From a virus, in the IMG/VR virus record IMGVR_UViG_3300031539_000191, positions 1 through 31,066 of that record: a stretch of DNA of 31,066 nucleotides; one strand, 5' to 3'. Below the pieces are notes generated by a model. The model was not told where the DNA came from. It worked only from the letters and a program-made list of their open reading frames with translations, and ran no database searches. Positions 20,186 through 27,655 of this stretch are shown here, in pieces. How positions within the stretch are numbered: the first letter of the stretch is position 1; each line of letters starts with the position of its first letter. The position numbers and the translations under genes are program-made.

Positions 20186-22882
20186 ATGATCGACGTTGAG
20201 GAGATTAAGGCGGCGAACCCGATTGAGGGAGTGATTGGGGATGATGAGGCTTTGCAACAGAAGGCGCGGAGCCGATACCTGCGGGGGATTGAGCATGACA
20301 GCCTGGTGGTGGATACGCACGCCCAGTATTACGTGTGGAATAGCCGGGGTGAGACGGGGGACGTGTTCACCTGGTTGGAGAAACGGCGGCGGATGGACTT
20401 CCGGGCGGCGGTGGAGCACCTGTGCCGCCGGGCGGGATTACAGGATCCGCAATGGGGCGAGGAGGGGACGGCGCGGGTGGCTGCTGCGCGCCAGGCCTCG
20501 GATGCGCTGACGGTGGCATGTAGGTATTGGGTGGGGCGGTTGCAGGCCACAGGGGGCGCCCTGGCGTACTGTAGGGGCCGTGGGTGGACGGATGAGACGA
20601 TCCGGGAGGCGGGGCTGGGGTACGTGGATGGGGAGCGGAAGGCTCTTCGGGACGAATTGGAGTTGCACGGGATTGACGTGAAGGGGGGGGCGGTGAAGGC
20701 GGTGCTGATGGCGCCGAAGGGGAGCCTGGTGTATCCCTGCGTTCGGAGCAAACGGGTGACGTATTTCGCATGCCGCTCGATCGAGGGGAAACGGCACTGG
20801 AACCCTCCGGTGGAGCTGGTGGGGGAGCGGCGGGCGTTTTTCAATCACGCGTGGTCGCCGATGGCGGAGATGGTGGTGGTGGTGGAAGGCCAGGCGGACG
20901 CGGTGACGTTGGCGCAGTGGGAGGTGGCGGCGGTGGCGCTGGCCGGGACGAGTGCGAGCGAGGGGCTGCTGCGACTACTGGCCCGACACAAGCGGGTGGT
21001 GGTGGGCCTGGACGAGGGGGCGGAGGCGGCCAGATCGGGGATCTGCGACGGGCTGGGGCCGTTGACGCGGGTGGTGGAGTGGCCCGAGAAGGATGCGAAT
21101 GACTGGCTGCAGGCGGGCGCTAGCGCGGCGGAGTGCGCGGCGCTGATCGACGGGGCGGCGACGTGGGGGGAGATGGTGGCCAGGTCGGTGGGGGAGATGG
21201 AGGGCGTGGCCCGGGATGAGGGGTTGCGGCGGGCGCTGCCGCTGCTGGCCAGGATGGATGAGATGAGCCTGGCGATGCACCGGCCGGGGCTGGTGGCGTC
21301 GTTGGGGGTGGATACGCGGCAGTTCAACGCGCTGGTGAAGGCGGCCAAGGGGGAGATGGCTGCTGCTGGGAATGGGGATGGGGGTCGACCCCTGTACATC
21401 GTGGAGACGCCGGGAACGTTGGTGCAGGAGCATCTGCTGGAGATGATCGTGGTGCCGCCGGAGGATGAGCGGAGCGCGGACGGGGCGACGGGGTGGCGGA
21501 CACGGTTCGCGTGCCGGTTCCCGGACGGCCAGGTGCGGGAGATCCCATATCTGGACCTGAAGAACGTGCGATATCAGCCGCTGGCGCCGACGAACCGGAT
21601 TTTGACGGAGCGGGTGGTGCTGTTTCCGTCGGCGTTGGGGGAGCGGGTGCCGTTGGTGGATCTGGTGAAGCGGATCCAGGCGGTGATCCGGAAGTACGTG
21701 GATCTGGACCGGTTCTATGAGGGGCTGGCGGCGTATTACGTGCTTTTCACGTGGCTGTACGATGCGTTCAACACGCTGCCGTATCTGCGAATGCTGGGGG
21801 ACGCGGGGACGGGGAAGAGCCGGTTCATCCAGGTGGTGGGGGCGATGTGTTTCCGGCCGACGTTTGTGACGGGGGCGGCCACCACCTCGCCGATCTTCCG
21901 GCTGCTGGACCGATATCGGGGCACCCTGGTGCTGGACGAGGGGGATTATCGAGCCAGTGATGAGACGGCGGATATCATCAAGATCTTGAACACGGGCTTC
22001 CAGCGGACGCAGGGGCTGGTGCTGCGATCGGGGGATGGCAAGGGAGGGTTCGAGACGGAGGTGTTCCTCGTCTATGGGCCGAAGGTGATCGCGACCCGCA
22101 AGCAATTCGTGGATTACGCGCTGGAGAGCCGGTGCCTGACCTATGAGACGGGGGGGCCGACGATGCGGACGGATATCCCGATCGACCTGCCCCGGAGGTT
22201 CTGGACGGATGAGACGATGGCGATCCGGAACGCGCTGCTGCGATATCGATTGGAGATGTGGGAGCCGGAGATCGAGTTGGACTACAAGGGGATGGATCTG
22301 ACGGTGGAGAAACGGCTGAATCAGGTGACGGTGGCGTTGATGACGCTGATTAAGGATGACGAGTTGCGGGAGGGGCTGCGGGGGTTTATCCGGGAGTATA
22401 ACCGGCAGATGGTGGTGGAGCGGGGGATGACGTTGACGGCCAAGGTTTTGGAGGCGCTGTGTGGGTGCTGGTTTGGGGATCTGTATAACGACCTGGTGCC
22501 GGACGTGCGGATCAAGCGGGTGACGCAGGCGACGAATTTGCTGATGGACCGGGAGAATGAGGGAGGGATGGTGGAGGCGGACGACCGTGAGGGATCGGGC
22601 GACCACAAGGGATCGCCCCTACGGGAGGGGAAGGATAGGCCACAGCTGACGCCGAAGAAGGTGGGAAGCATCGTGAGGAAGCAGTTGCACCTGGGGACGG
22701 AACGATCGACGGCGGCGGGGCGGGCGTTTGTGGTGATCTGGGACGCGGAGCGGGTGGAGGCGTTGCGGCAGCGGTTTGGGGTGACGGAGGAATGGTTGGT
22801 GGAGATTGTGGAGGCGTTGAAGGATCTGCGGGAGGTTGGGAAGGGCGAGCAACAGAAGGAAATGGCATTGAACGATGAATGA
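20186..22882 (+). CDS. primase-helicase (TOPRIM + P-loop ATPase)
   Basis: An 898-residue replication protein. Residues about 1-95 resemble a DnaG CHC2-type domain that has lost its zinc cysteines (YYVWNSRGETGDVFTWLEKR). The TOPRIM region follows: VVVVEGQADAV (about 229-239) gives the catalytic glutamate, and VVVGLDEGAEAA (about 271-282) stands where DxD is expected, with the second acid shifted. An ATPase domain has Walker A GDAGTGKS (about 539-546) and Walker B LVLDEGD (about 581-587). The C-terminus (about 820-885) is a winged-helix-like domain nearly duplicated in the protein at 23389. A palindromic repeat (22597-22623) is read in-frame in the linker before it. Confidence 0.8.
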   Translation: MIDVEEIKAANPIEGVIGDDEALQQKARSRYLRGIEHDSLVVDTHAQYYVWNSRGETGDVFTWLEKRRRMDFRAAVEHLCRRAGLQDPQWGEEGTARVAAARQASDALTVACRYWVGRLQATGGALAYCRGRGWTDETIREAGLGYVDGERKALRDELELHGIDVKGGAVKAVLMAPKGSLVYPCVRSKRVTYFACRSIEGKRHWNPPVELVGERRAFFNHAWSPMAEMVVVVEGQADAVTLAQWEVAAVALAGTSASEGLLRLLARHKRVVVGLDEGAEAARSGICDGLGPLTRVVEWPEKDANDWLQAGASAAECAALIDGAATWGEMVARSVGEMEGVARDEGLRRALPLLARMDEMSLAMHRPGLVASLGVDTRQFNALVKAAKGEMAAAGNGDGGRPLYIVETPGTLVQEHLLEMIVVPPEDERSADGATGWRTRFACRFPDGQVREIPYLDLKNVRYQPLAPTNRILTERVVLFPSALGERVPLVDLVKRIQAVIRKYVDLDRFYEGLAAYYVLFTWLYDAFNTLPYLRMLGDAGTGKSRFIQVVGAMCFRPTFVTGAATTSPIFRLLDRYRGTLVLDEGDYRASDETADIIKILNTGFQRTQGLVLRSGDGKGGFETEVFLVYGPKVIATRKQFVDYALESRCLTYETGGPTMRTDIPIDLPRRFWTDETMAIRNALLRYRLEMWEPEIELDYKGMDLTVEKRLNQVTVALMTLIKDDELREGLRGFIREYNRQMVVERGMTLTAKVLEALCGCWFGDLYNDLVPDVRIKRVTQATNLLMDRENEGGMVEADDREGSGDHKGSPLREGKDRPQLTPKKVGSIVRKQLHLGTERSTAAGRAFVVIWDAERVEALRQRFGVTEEWLVEIVEALKDLREVGKGEQQKEMALNDE
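22597..22623. repeat. palindromic interspersed repeat inside the primase gene
   Basis: A GGGCGACC/GATCGCCC inverted repeat followed by CTACG, translated in-frame as a GDHKGSPL-type linker. Confidence 0.8.
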
Positions 22883-23388
22883 TGAATCTGGTACTTTGGG
22901 AACTTCGGAGCCGGGGTTTCCGAGGCATGCATTTTGTTTTGTGGATTACATAAGCTGATACAAGGCAAAATGACTCTTGGGAAAAACCTTGTTTTGATGT
23001 TCTCGAAGGTACGGCAGGAGAGAGCGACCACGAGGGATCGCCCCTACGACGGGGCAGGGCATAGGTTTTGGTAGATTCGTTCTGGTACTTAGTAACTTAA
23101 AGAAGGTTGATATATGGAGCGAATCGGTGTTTTTTGCTTTGCGGGACTTAACTGTTGATGTGTTTGTACCATTGAAAAGGGGGCAAAAAACGCCAAGTTC
23201 CTAACGTCCGGAAACGTTTTGGATGGCCATGAAATCTAGTGAAACCTATGTTGTTTTTGTCGAATCTGAGGAAATGTAAAGTTCCAGACAAATCTCAGTA
23301 AACCTGTAGGAGCGTGTGATTATGGTAAAGTCGGAACTGTCAAGTTGTTATGTGAACCAGGCGTGATATAGGAAGGAGGGAACGTAGG
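22883..23388. other. 506-bp AT-richer non-coding region (possible replication origin)
   Basis: No credible gene is seen. Composition is clearly lower in GC than its surroundings. It contains a 10-bp direct repeat TCTGGTACTT (22887-22896 and 23081-23090), several AAGTTCC words in both orientations (near 22898, 23200, 23280 and 23330), A/T runs and one palindromic repeat (23022-23047). Its position right after the primase-helicase gene would suit an origin or initiator-binding region. This is inference only. Confidence 0.4.
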
Positions 23389-23856
23389 ATGAGCACGTTT
23401 GTGTGCCCATATTGCGGTGGGCGAGTGAAGGTGGAGATGCGGTTCAGGGCGGAGACGGAATTGAAGAGGCGGCCGGTGAACGCTGAATTGGGGGGACCGG
23501 TGCTAGAGGCGATCTGTGGCCTGGGGCGGTTGGGGCGGCTGGATGAGGAGGGAGCTTTGTGGCGGGAGGAGGTGACGGTCAAGTGCGTGGCGGAGGCGGC
23601 GACTGCGTTGTTGAAGGCTGAGGGGCGAGAGGATTTGGGAGAAGGGTTGAAGCCGAGGAAGGTGGGAGAGGTCATTCGGCGGGTGTTGAGATTGGAGACT
23701 ATGCGGTCGAGCCCGGCGCGACGGGCGTATGTGGTGGTGTGGGATGAGGCGGCGATCGGGAAGTTGCGGGAGCGGTTTGGGGTGGACGAGGAGCGGCTGG
23801 GCGAGGTGGTGCGGATCCTGGAGGACTTGAGGGAGCGATTGAATGAAGCGGTGTAG
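23389..23856 (+). CDS. zinc-ribbon + winged-helix protein, paralogous to primase C-terminus
   Basis: A 155-residue protein. The N-terminus has one CPYCGG pair (C6, C9) with no obvious partner pair nearby except C38/C63-type singles. Residues about 85-150 (LKPRKVGEVIRRVLRLETM, RAYVVVWDEAAIGKLRERFGVDEERL) match the last 65 residues of the primase-helicase (LTPKKVGSIVRKQLHLGTE, RAFVVIWDAERVEALRQRFGVTEEWL). It may bind the same DNA or partner as the helicase. GGAAGGAGGG lies upstream, and the end overlaps the next gene by 14 bases. Confidence 0.65.
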   Translation: MSTFVCPYCGGRVKVEMRFRAETELKRRPVNAELGGPVLEAICGLGRLGRLDEEGALWREEVTVKCVAEAATALLKAEGREDLGEGLKPRKVGEVIRRVLRLETMRSSPARRAYVVVWDEAAIGKLRERFGVDEERLGEVVRILEDLRERLNEAV

Positions 23857-24571
23857 CAAATGCGGCGAGAGCAAGCCGGTGAGTGAATATTGGAGGCATA
23901 CGGACCAGCAGGATGGCCTGAACTCGGTCTGTAACAACTGTGTGCGGCGAAATCGCAGTGCTGAGTACTACGCAGCCAATAGAGACAAGATAAAGGCGTA
24001 CCGGGCTAAGTACTACGCAGCCAATAGAGACAAGATAAAGGCGTCCCAGGCTAAGTACCGCGCAGCCAATAGAGGGAAGATAAAGGCATACCAGGCTAAG
24101 TACCACGCATCCAATGCCGACGAGAAAAAGGAGCGCAAGGCTAGGTGCCGTGCAGCCAGTGCCAACGAGAAAAAGGAGCGCAGGGCTAGGTGGCGGGCAG
24201 CAAATCGAGACAAGAGCGCGGCATATGGGATGCGTCGGCGTGCCCGAAAGGGGAATGGAGGCGGCAAGGCCACGGCTAAGCAGATACGGGCCAGGTGGGA
24301 ATTGTACGGGGAGACTTGCTACATATGTGGGGATGCGGCGGAGGAGACAGATCACGTGATCCCGCTGGCGGCAGGGGGGATGAACTGGCCGGCGAACCTT
24401 CGGCCTGTTTGCAGATCCTGCAACAACGTGAAAGGGAGCCAATGGCCCTACGACTTTGCGGTGGCAAGAATAGAAAATGGCCTCCGCCGGGACGGGAAGG
24501 ACCCGGATCTCTGGCCAGGGGCCAGTGTGAGTCCCCATTTACTCACTTCGGAGGCCAACCCCCATGGTTAG
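23843..24571 (+). CDS. HNH endonuclease with zinc finger and repeat region
   Basis: A 242-residue protein with three parts. The first is an N-terminal zinc finger (C4-C7 and C30-C33). The second is a middle of six 15-residue repeats (residues about 42-131, each like YYAANRDKIKAYRAK), encoded by 45-bp DNA repeats from 23966 to about 24235. The third is a C-terminal HNH nuclease with CYICG, ETDHVIPLAAGG, NLRPVCRSCNNVKG. The repeats form a long basic helix that probably contacts DNA. Related HNH proteins with such repeats occur in phages and homing elements. The first three repeats are nearly identical in DNA, suggesting recent expansion. Confidence 0.85.
   Translation: MKRCSKCGESKPVSEYWRHTDQQDGLNSVCNNCVRRNRSAEYYAANRDKIKAYRAKYYAANRDKIKASQAKYRAANRGKIKAYQAKYHASNADEKKERKARCRAASANEKKERRARWRAANRDKSAAYGMRRRARKGNGGGKATAKQIRARWELYGETCYICGDAAEETDHVIPLAAGGMNWPANLRPVCRSCNNVKGSQWPYDFAVARIENGLRRDGKDPDLWPGASVSPHLLTSEANPHG
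23966..24235 (+). repeat. six 45-bp tandem repeats inside the HNH gene
   Basis: Three near-identical units start TACTACGCAGCCAATAGAG and three diverged units follow. They encode a basic helical repeat. Confidence 0.8.
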
Positions 24572-24665
24572 GGGGAACGCTGGGATGCCGTAGATGCAAC
24601 CGTTCGGCGCCAGTGGTGGATGTTCTCACCTCCAGCCAGGTATAGGATACCAGAGAAAACATCAA

Positions 24666-24896
24666 ATGACAAATGACAAATCCCAAGATGCCGGGAAGGT
24701 TTATCAAGGGCCGGGGGGTGATGGGTGGGAGGTGTGGGAGGCGGTGGAGGAGGGGTGTTTGGGGGAGTTGCGGGTGCGGGTGCGGAGTGTGGGTATGTCG
24801 GGCGGGCTGGTGTATGAGTGTGTGGTGGTGGGGACTGGGGAGGCGTTCTTCCTGGTGGAGAGGACGTTGAGGGAGTTTTGGCGGGAGGCAGGATGA
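24666..24896 (+). CDS. small acidic protein starting in a heptamer repeat
   Basis: A 76-residue frame starting at ATG 24666, inside CAAATGA heptamers (24663-24683), so its first residues (MTNDKSQ) derive from repeat DNA. The rest (DGWEVWEAVEEGCLGELRVRVRS then VYECVVVGTGEAFFLVERTLREFWREAG spread to the end) alternates strands and a final helix. No family was recognised. It overlaps the next gene (ATGA). It lacks a good ribosome site, so the start is uncertain. Confidence 0.45.
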   Translation: MTNDKSQDAGKVYQGPGGDGWEVWEAVEEGCLGELRVRVRSVGMSGGLVYECVVVGTGEAFFLVERTLREFWREAG

Positions 24897-25432
24897 TGCT
24901 GGTGAGAGGAAGGGGCATTGTGGGGGCCCCGCAAACAGCACGGGACTTCGCCCCGCAAACAGCACGGGACTTCGCCCCGCAAACAGCACGGGACTTCGCA
25001 GTGCGTCCGCGGGTGTATCTGCGGCCCAAGGTGGAGGAGGAGCGGATCTGGGTGGAGTTGGGGTGGGAGGAGTGTTTGCGGTGTGAGGTGCGGCCGGATT
25101 GTGATGAGGAGGATCCGCGATGCGGGCGGCGGCGAGTGGTGGAGCGGCGGGAGTCTGCCCCGCCAGGAACGCGGGACTTCGCGGGACACTGCGCGGTGGT
25201 GCCGGAGGGATATGTGAGCCTGCCGGAGATGGCTGCAGCGCTGGGGCGGACGGAACAATGCCTGTTGTATCGGATCAAGAATGGGTTGCTGGCGGCGGAG
25301 CGGTGGCAGATCGGGAAGCGGGATCGGTGGTTGGTGCCGGCGGAGGAGATGGAGCGGGCGGTCCGGGAGCCCTCCCGCAGCAGGAAGCGGGACGGGACTT
25401 CGCCGCCCGCATGGAGGGGAGGTGGGGGATGA
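24893..25432 (+). CDS. DNA-binding protein, MerR/excisionase-like HTH (paralogue 1)
   Basis: A 179-residue protein starting at ATG 24893, which overlaps the previous stop. Near residue 55 it has WEECLRCEVRPDCDEEDPRC, a possible zinc site. Near residue 105 there is a helix-turn-helix of the excisionase/MerR type (YVSLPEMAAALGRTEQCLLY, with an AAERWQIGKRDRWLVP wing). The cysteine block and HTH are nearly the same as in the protein at 27656. The N-terminal 40 residues contain three exact 8-residue units from a 24-bp hairpin repeat (24927-24998), and two more repeat copies are read later. The ancestral protein was probably shorter. Confidence 0.65.
   Translation: MMLVRGRGIVGAPQTARDFAPQTARDFAPQTARDFAVRPRVYLRPKVEEERIWVELGWEECLRCEVRPDCDEEDPRCGRRRVVERRESAPPGTRDFAGHCAVVPEGYVSLPEMAAALGRTEQCLLYRIKNGLLAAERWQIGKRDRWLVPAEEMERAVREPSRSRKRDGTSPPAWRGGGG
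24927..24998 (+). repeat. three exact 24-bp copies of the CCCCGC hairpin repeat
   Basis: Units at 24927-24950, 24951-24974 and 24975-24998 begin CCCCGCAAACAG and end GGGACTTCG. As 24 is divisible by three, the host gene's frame is kept and reads as a triplicated octapeptide. Confidence 0.9.
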
Positions 25433-26304
25433 TTACGATTGCGATTGTGAATCAGAAGGGTGGGGTGGGGAAGACGACGACGGCGGTGACGTTGGCGCAC
25501 GGGATGGCGTTGTGGGGGCTGCGGGTGCTGCTGGTGGATCTGGATCCGCAGGGGAATGTGGCGGATGCGTTGGGGTTGGAGAAGTCAGACGGGGTGTCTC
25601 AAATGCTAAATATCAAATATCAAATGACAAATGGCAAATCGAGGGAGAATGGGAGGGGGGTTGTGTTTAGTGGGCGGCCGGGGTTGGCGTGTGTGTTGGG
25701 GGATAAGAGTACGGTTCTGGCGCGGGAGTTGGTGATGGGGCGGGCGGATCGGGAGTATGCGGTGCGGGATGGGTTGGAGCGATTCGAGGGGGAGTATGCG
25801 GTGGCGGTCTTGGATACGGCGCCGGGGGCGGATGTGTTCCAGATCGGGGCGCTGGTGGCGTGCACGCATTATCTGATTCCGGTGTCGCTGGACCACCTGG
25901 CTGCTGTGGGGGCGGTGGATGTGTTGGGGAGTGTGGCGGGGTTGGTGGAGGCGGGGTTGGGACCAGGGGGGAGAGGGTACCCAGGAGGAGGGCACCCCTG
26001 GTGGGTGCCCCTACGGGGTTTCTTGGGGGTGTTGCCCACGATGTGGGATCGGGTGACGAATGAGAGTCATTTGCAGTTGGAGCGGCTGACGGAGATGTTT
26101 GGGGAGGGGGTGCTGCCGCCGATTCCGGTGGATGTGCGGGCGCGGGAGGCGCCAGCGCATGGGCGGACGTTGTGGGAGTATGGGCGGTGCCGGGCGCTGG
26201 ATGGGGTAGCGGTGGGGCCCCCTCACACAGCGCGGGGCTACGCGGGGCCAGTTGTGGGGGGGTATCGGGCGGTGTTGAGGCGGGTGATTGAGCTGGTGGG
26301 GTGA
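25429..26304 (+). CDS. parA: ParA-family partition ATPase
   Basis: A 291-residue ParA/Soj-type ATPase. The deviant Walker A is KGGVGKTT (residues 10-17), the A' motif is VDLDPQG (36-42), and VLDTAPG follows as the B-type motif. ATG 25429 overlaps the previous stop. Three repeat elements are translated in-frame: six CAAAT heptamers (25600-25641, about residues 58-71), a palindromic repeat (25990-26015) and a GGGCCCC/GGGGC-type element near 26215-26240. They fall in loops between conserved blocks, so activity may survive. No parB is obvious, though the ribbon-helix-helix protein at 27145 could be the centromere-binding partner. It may partition the genome as a low-copy plasmid. Confidence 0.85.
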   Translation: MITIAIVNQKGGVGKTTTAVTLAHGMALWGLRVLLVDLDPQGNVADALGLEKSDGVSQMLNIKYQMTNGKSRENGRGVVFSGRPGLACVLGDKSTVLARELVMGRADREYAVRDGLERFEGEYAVAVLDTAPGADVFQIGALVACTHYLIPVSLDHLAAVGAVDVLGSVAGLVEAGLGPGGRGYPGGGHPWWVPLRGFLGVLPTMWDRVTNESHLQLERLTEMFGEGVLPPIPVDVRAREAPAHGRTLWEYGRCRALDGVAVGPPHTARGYAGPVVGGYRAVLRRVIELVG

Positions 26305-27143
26305 TGCTGACGTTTGGTTCGCTGTTTGCGGGGATCGGCGGGTTTGATCTGGGATTCGAGCGAGCGGGGATGCGGTGCCTGTGGCAGGTGGAGATTGATG
26401 ACTATGCGAGGAGAGTGTTGGCAAAACACTGGCCGGACGTTGCCCGGTATGGAGACGTCCGGGAGTGCGGGGCGGATAACCTGGCGAGAGTGGATCTGAT
26501 ATGTGGTGGTTTCCCGTGCCAGGACATTAGCGTGGCCGGCAAGATGGCGGGATTGGAGGGAGGGCAGAGTGGGTTGTGGTCTGAGTTTCACCGGACGGTT
26601 TGCGAGCTTAAGCCACAATGGGTCGTGGTTGAGAATGTACGGAACCTACTTGCAATTGACGCTGGACGGGCAATGGGAGCGATACTCAGGGACCTGGCCA
26701 GGAGCGGGTATGATGCGCAATGGGACGTGTTACCAGCAGCGGCCGTTGGCGCCCCGCACCAGCGGGATAGGGTGTTCATCGTCGCGTATTCCGACGCCGA
26801 TCGCGGCGGACGCGAGGGGAACGAGAAATTCCACGGCGCGGAGGCTGCGGATACCGCCGTCTGGGATCCATTCGGGGGACACGTTGATGGATTGGGTGAC
26901 GAAGTGGCCGACGCCAACTACGAAGGGGAATCGGGGAACCTCGAGGGGGAGCAAACAGGCATATTCTGCGGGGCCGACATTAAGCGATTCGGTTGGTGGA
27001 TTTCCGAACCCGACGTGGGTCGAGTGGCTGATGGGGTTTCCCAGCGGGTGGACCGACTTGGATGTCTTGGAAACGCCGTAGTGCCGCAAGTGGCGGAGTG
27101 GATTGGGCGGCGGATTGTGGCCAGTGAAGAGGGAGGGGGTTGA
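26304..27143 (+). CDS. C5 cytosine DNA methyltransferase
   Basis: A 279-residue m5C methyltransferase; TGATG overlap with parA. Motif I is FGSLFAGIGGFDLGFERAG (SAM binding). Motif IV is GGFPCQDIS with catalytic C72. Motif VI is VVENV, motif VIII QRDRVF, and motif X the LGNAVVPQVAEWIG end. It probably protects phage DNA from host restriction or regulates it. The target-recognition part is short. Oddly, from about 26780 to 27081 the +1 frame also reads as typical phage methyltransferase sequence (PTPIAAD, WPTPTT, NPTWVEWLMGFPSGWTDL), ending at TAG 27079-27081. Either the two frames overlap genuinely or one is a relic of a frameshift. Confidence 0.88.
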   Translation: MLTFGSLFAGIGGFDLGFERAGMRCLWQVEIDDYARRVLAKHWPDVARYGDVRECGADNLARVDLICGGFPCQDISVAGKMAGLEGGQSGLWSEFHRTVCELKPQWVVVENVRNLLAIDAGRAMGAILRDLARSGYDAQWDVLPAAAVGAPHQRDRVFIVAYSDADRGGREGNEKFHGAEAADTAVWDPFGGHVDGLGDEVADANYEGESGNLEGEQTGIFCGADIKRFGWWISEPDVGRVADGVSQRVDRLGCLGNAVVPQVAEWIGRRIVASEEGGG

Positions 27144-27144
27144 T

Positions 27145-27528
27145 ATGGAACGGCGGGAGGTTAGGTTGGATCCGGCGGTGGCGGCGGTGTTGGGGGATGG
27201 GGCGCGGCGGGGGCGGCGGCGGCGGATGACGCGGCGGGAGCGGGCGCAAGCGGAACGGGATTCACGGCGGCAGCGGGTGACGCTGGAGTTGAATCCGGAG
27301 TTGGTGGGGTTGGTGCGGCGGGTGGCGGAGCATGAGGGGGTGAGCCCGGCGGGGGTGGTGAATGTGCTGCTGGTGAATGGGTTGAGGCGATACGCGGCGA
27401 GGGAGTTGGGGGTTGAGGAGCACGTGCGGCCGAGCGAGGGACCCCGGTATGATTGGGTGGTGGAGGTGGAGGTGGGGGAGTTGGGTGCTATGGTTGATGG
27501 ACGGATTGGGGAGGTTTTGGCGGGGTAG
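27145..27528 (+). CDS. ribbon-helix-helix protein (possible ParB-type partner)
   Basis: A 127-residue protein starting at ATG 27145, two bases after the methyltransferase stop. The N-terminal third is very basic (ARRGRRRRMTRRERAQAE). Residues about 50-92 form a ribbon-helix-helix-like unit: strand RVTLELNPE, helix LVGLVRRVAEHEG, turn and helix SPAGVVNVLLVNGLRRYA. The acidic C-terminus may oligomerise. Being in the parA operon, it could be the centromere-binding partner, but it may equally be a regulator. Confidence 0.6.
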   Translation: MERREVRLDPAVAAVLGDGARRGRRRRMTRRERAQAERDSRRQRVTLELNPELVGLVRRVAEHEGVSPAGVVNVLLVNGLRRYAARELGVEEHVRPSEGPRYDWVVEVEVGELGAMVDGRIGEVLAG

Positions 27529-27655
27529 GGTGGGGATGAAGGGTGGGGTTTGCGATCGGCAAGGGCGGGGTTGTATGGGTGGGGTTGGTGGAATTGGTAG
27601 GGTGGGGTGGGGCGAACGAGGGGGCGGCTGGTGAGGCGGGGTGAGGGAGGGTGGT
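27529..27655 (+). other. G-run-rich gap (possible G-quadruplex)
   Basis: The 127 bp between the two genes contain many GGG/GGGG runs on the + strand separated by short spacers (GGTGGGG, GGGTGGGG, GGGCGGGG, GGGTGGGGTTGG). Four-run combinations that could form a G-quadruplex are present. No gene is credible here. Confidence 0.45.

Noticed and set aside
20975-22606. 543-codon antisense frame opposite the primase-helicase
   Set aside because: Shadow of the sense frame, which carries TOPRIM and Walker motifs.
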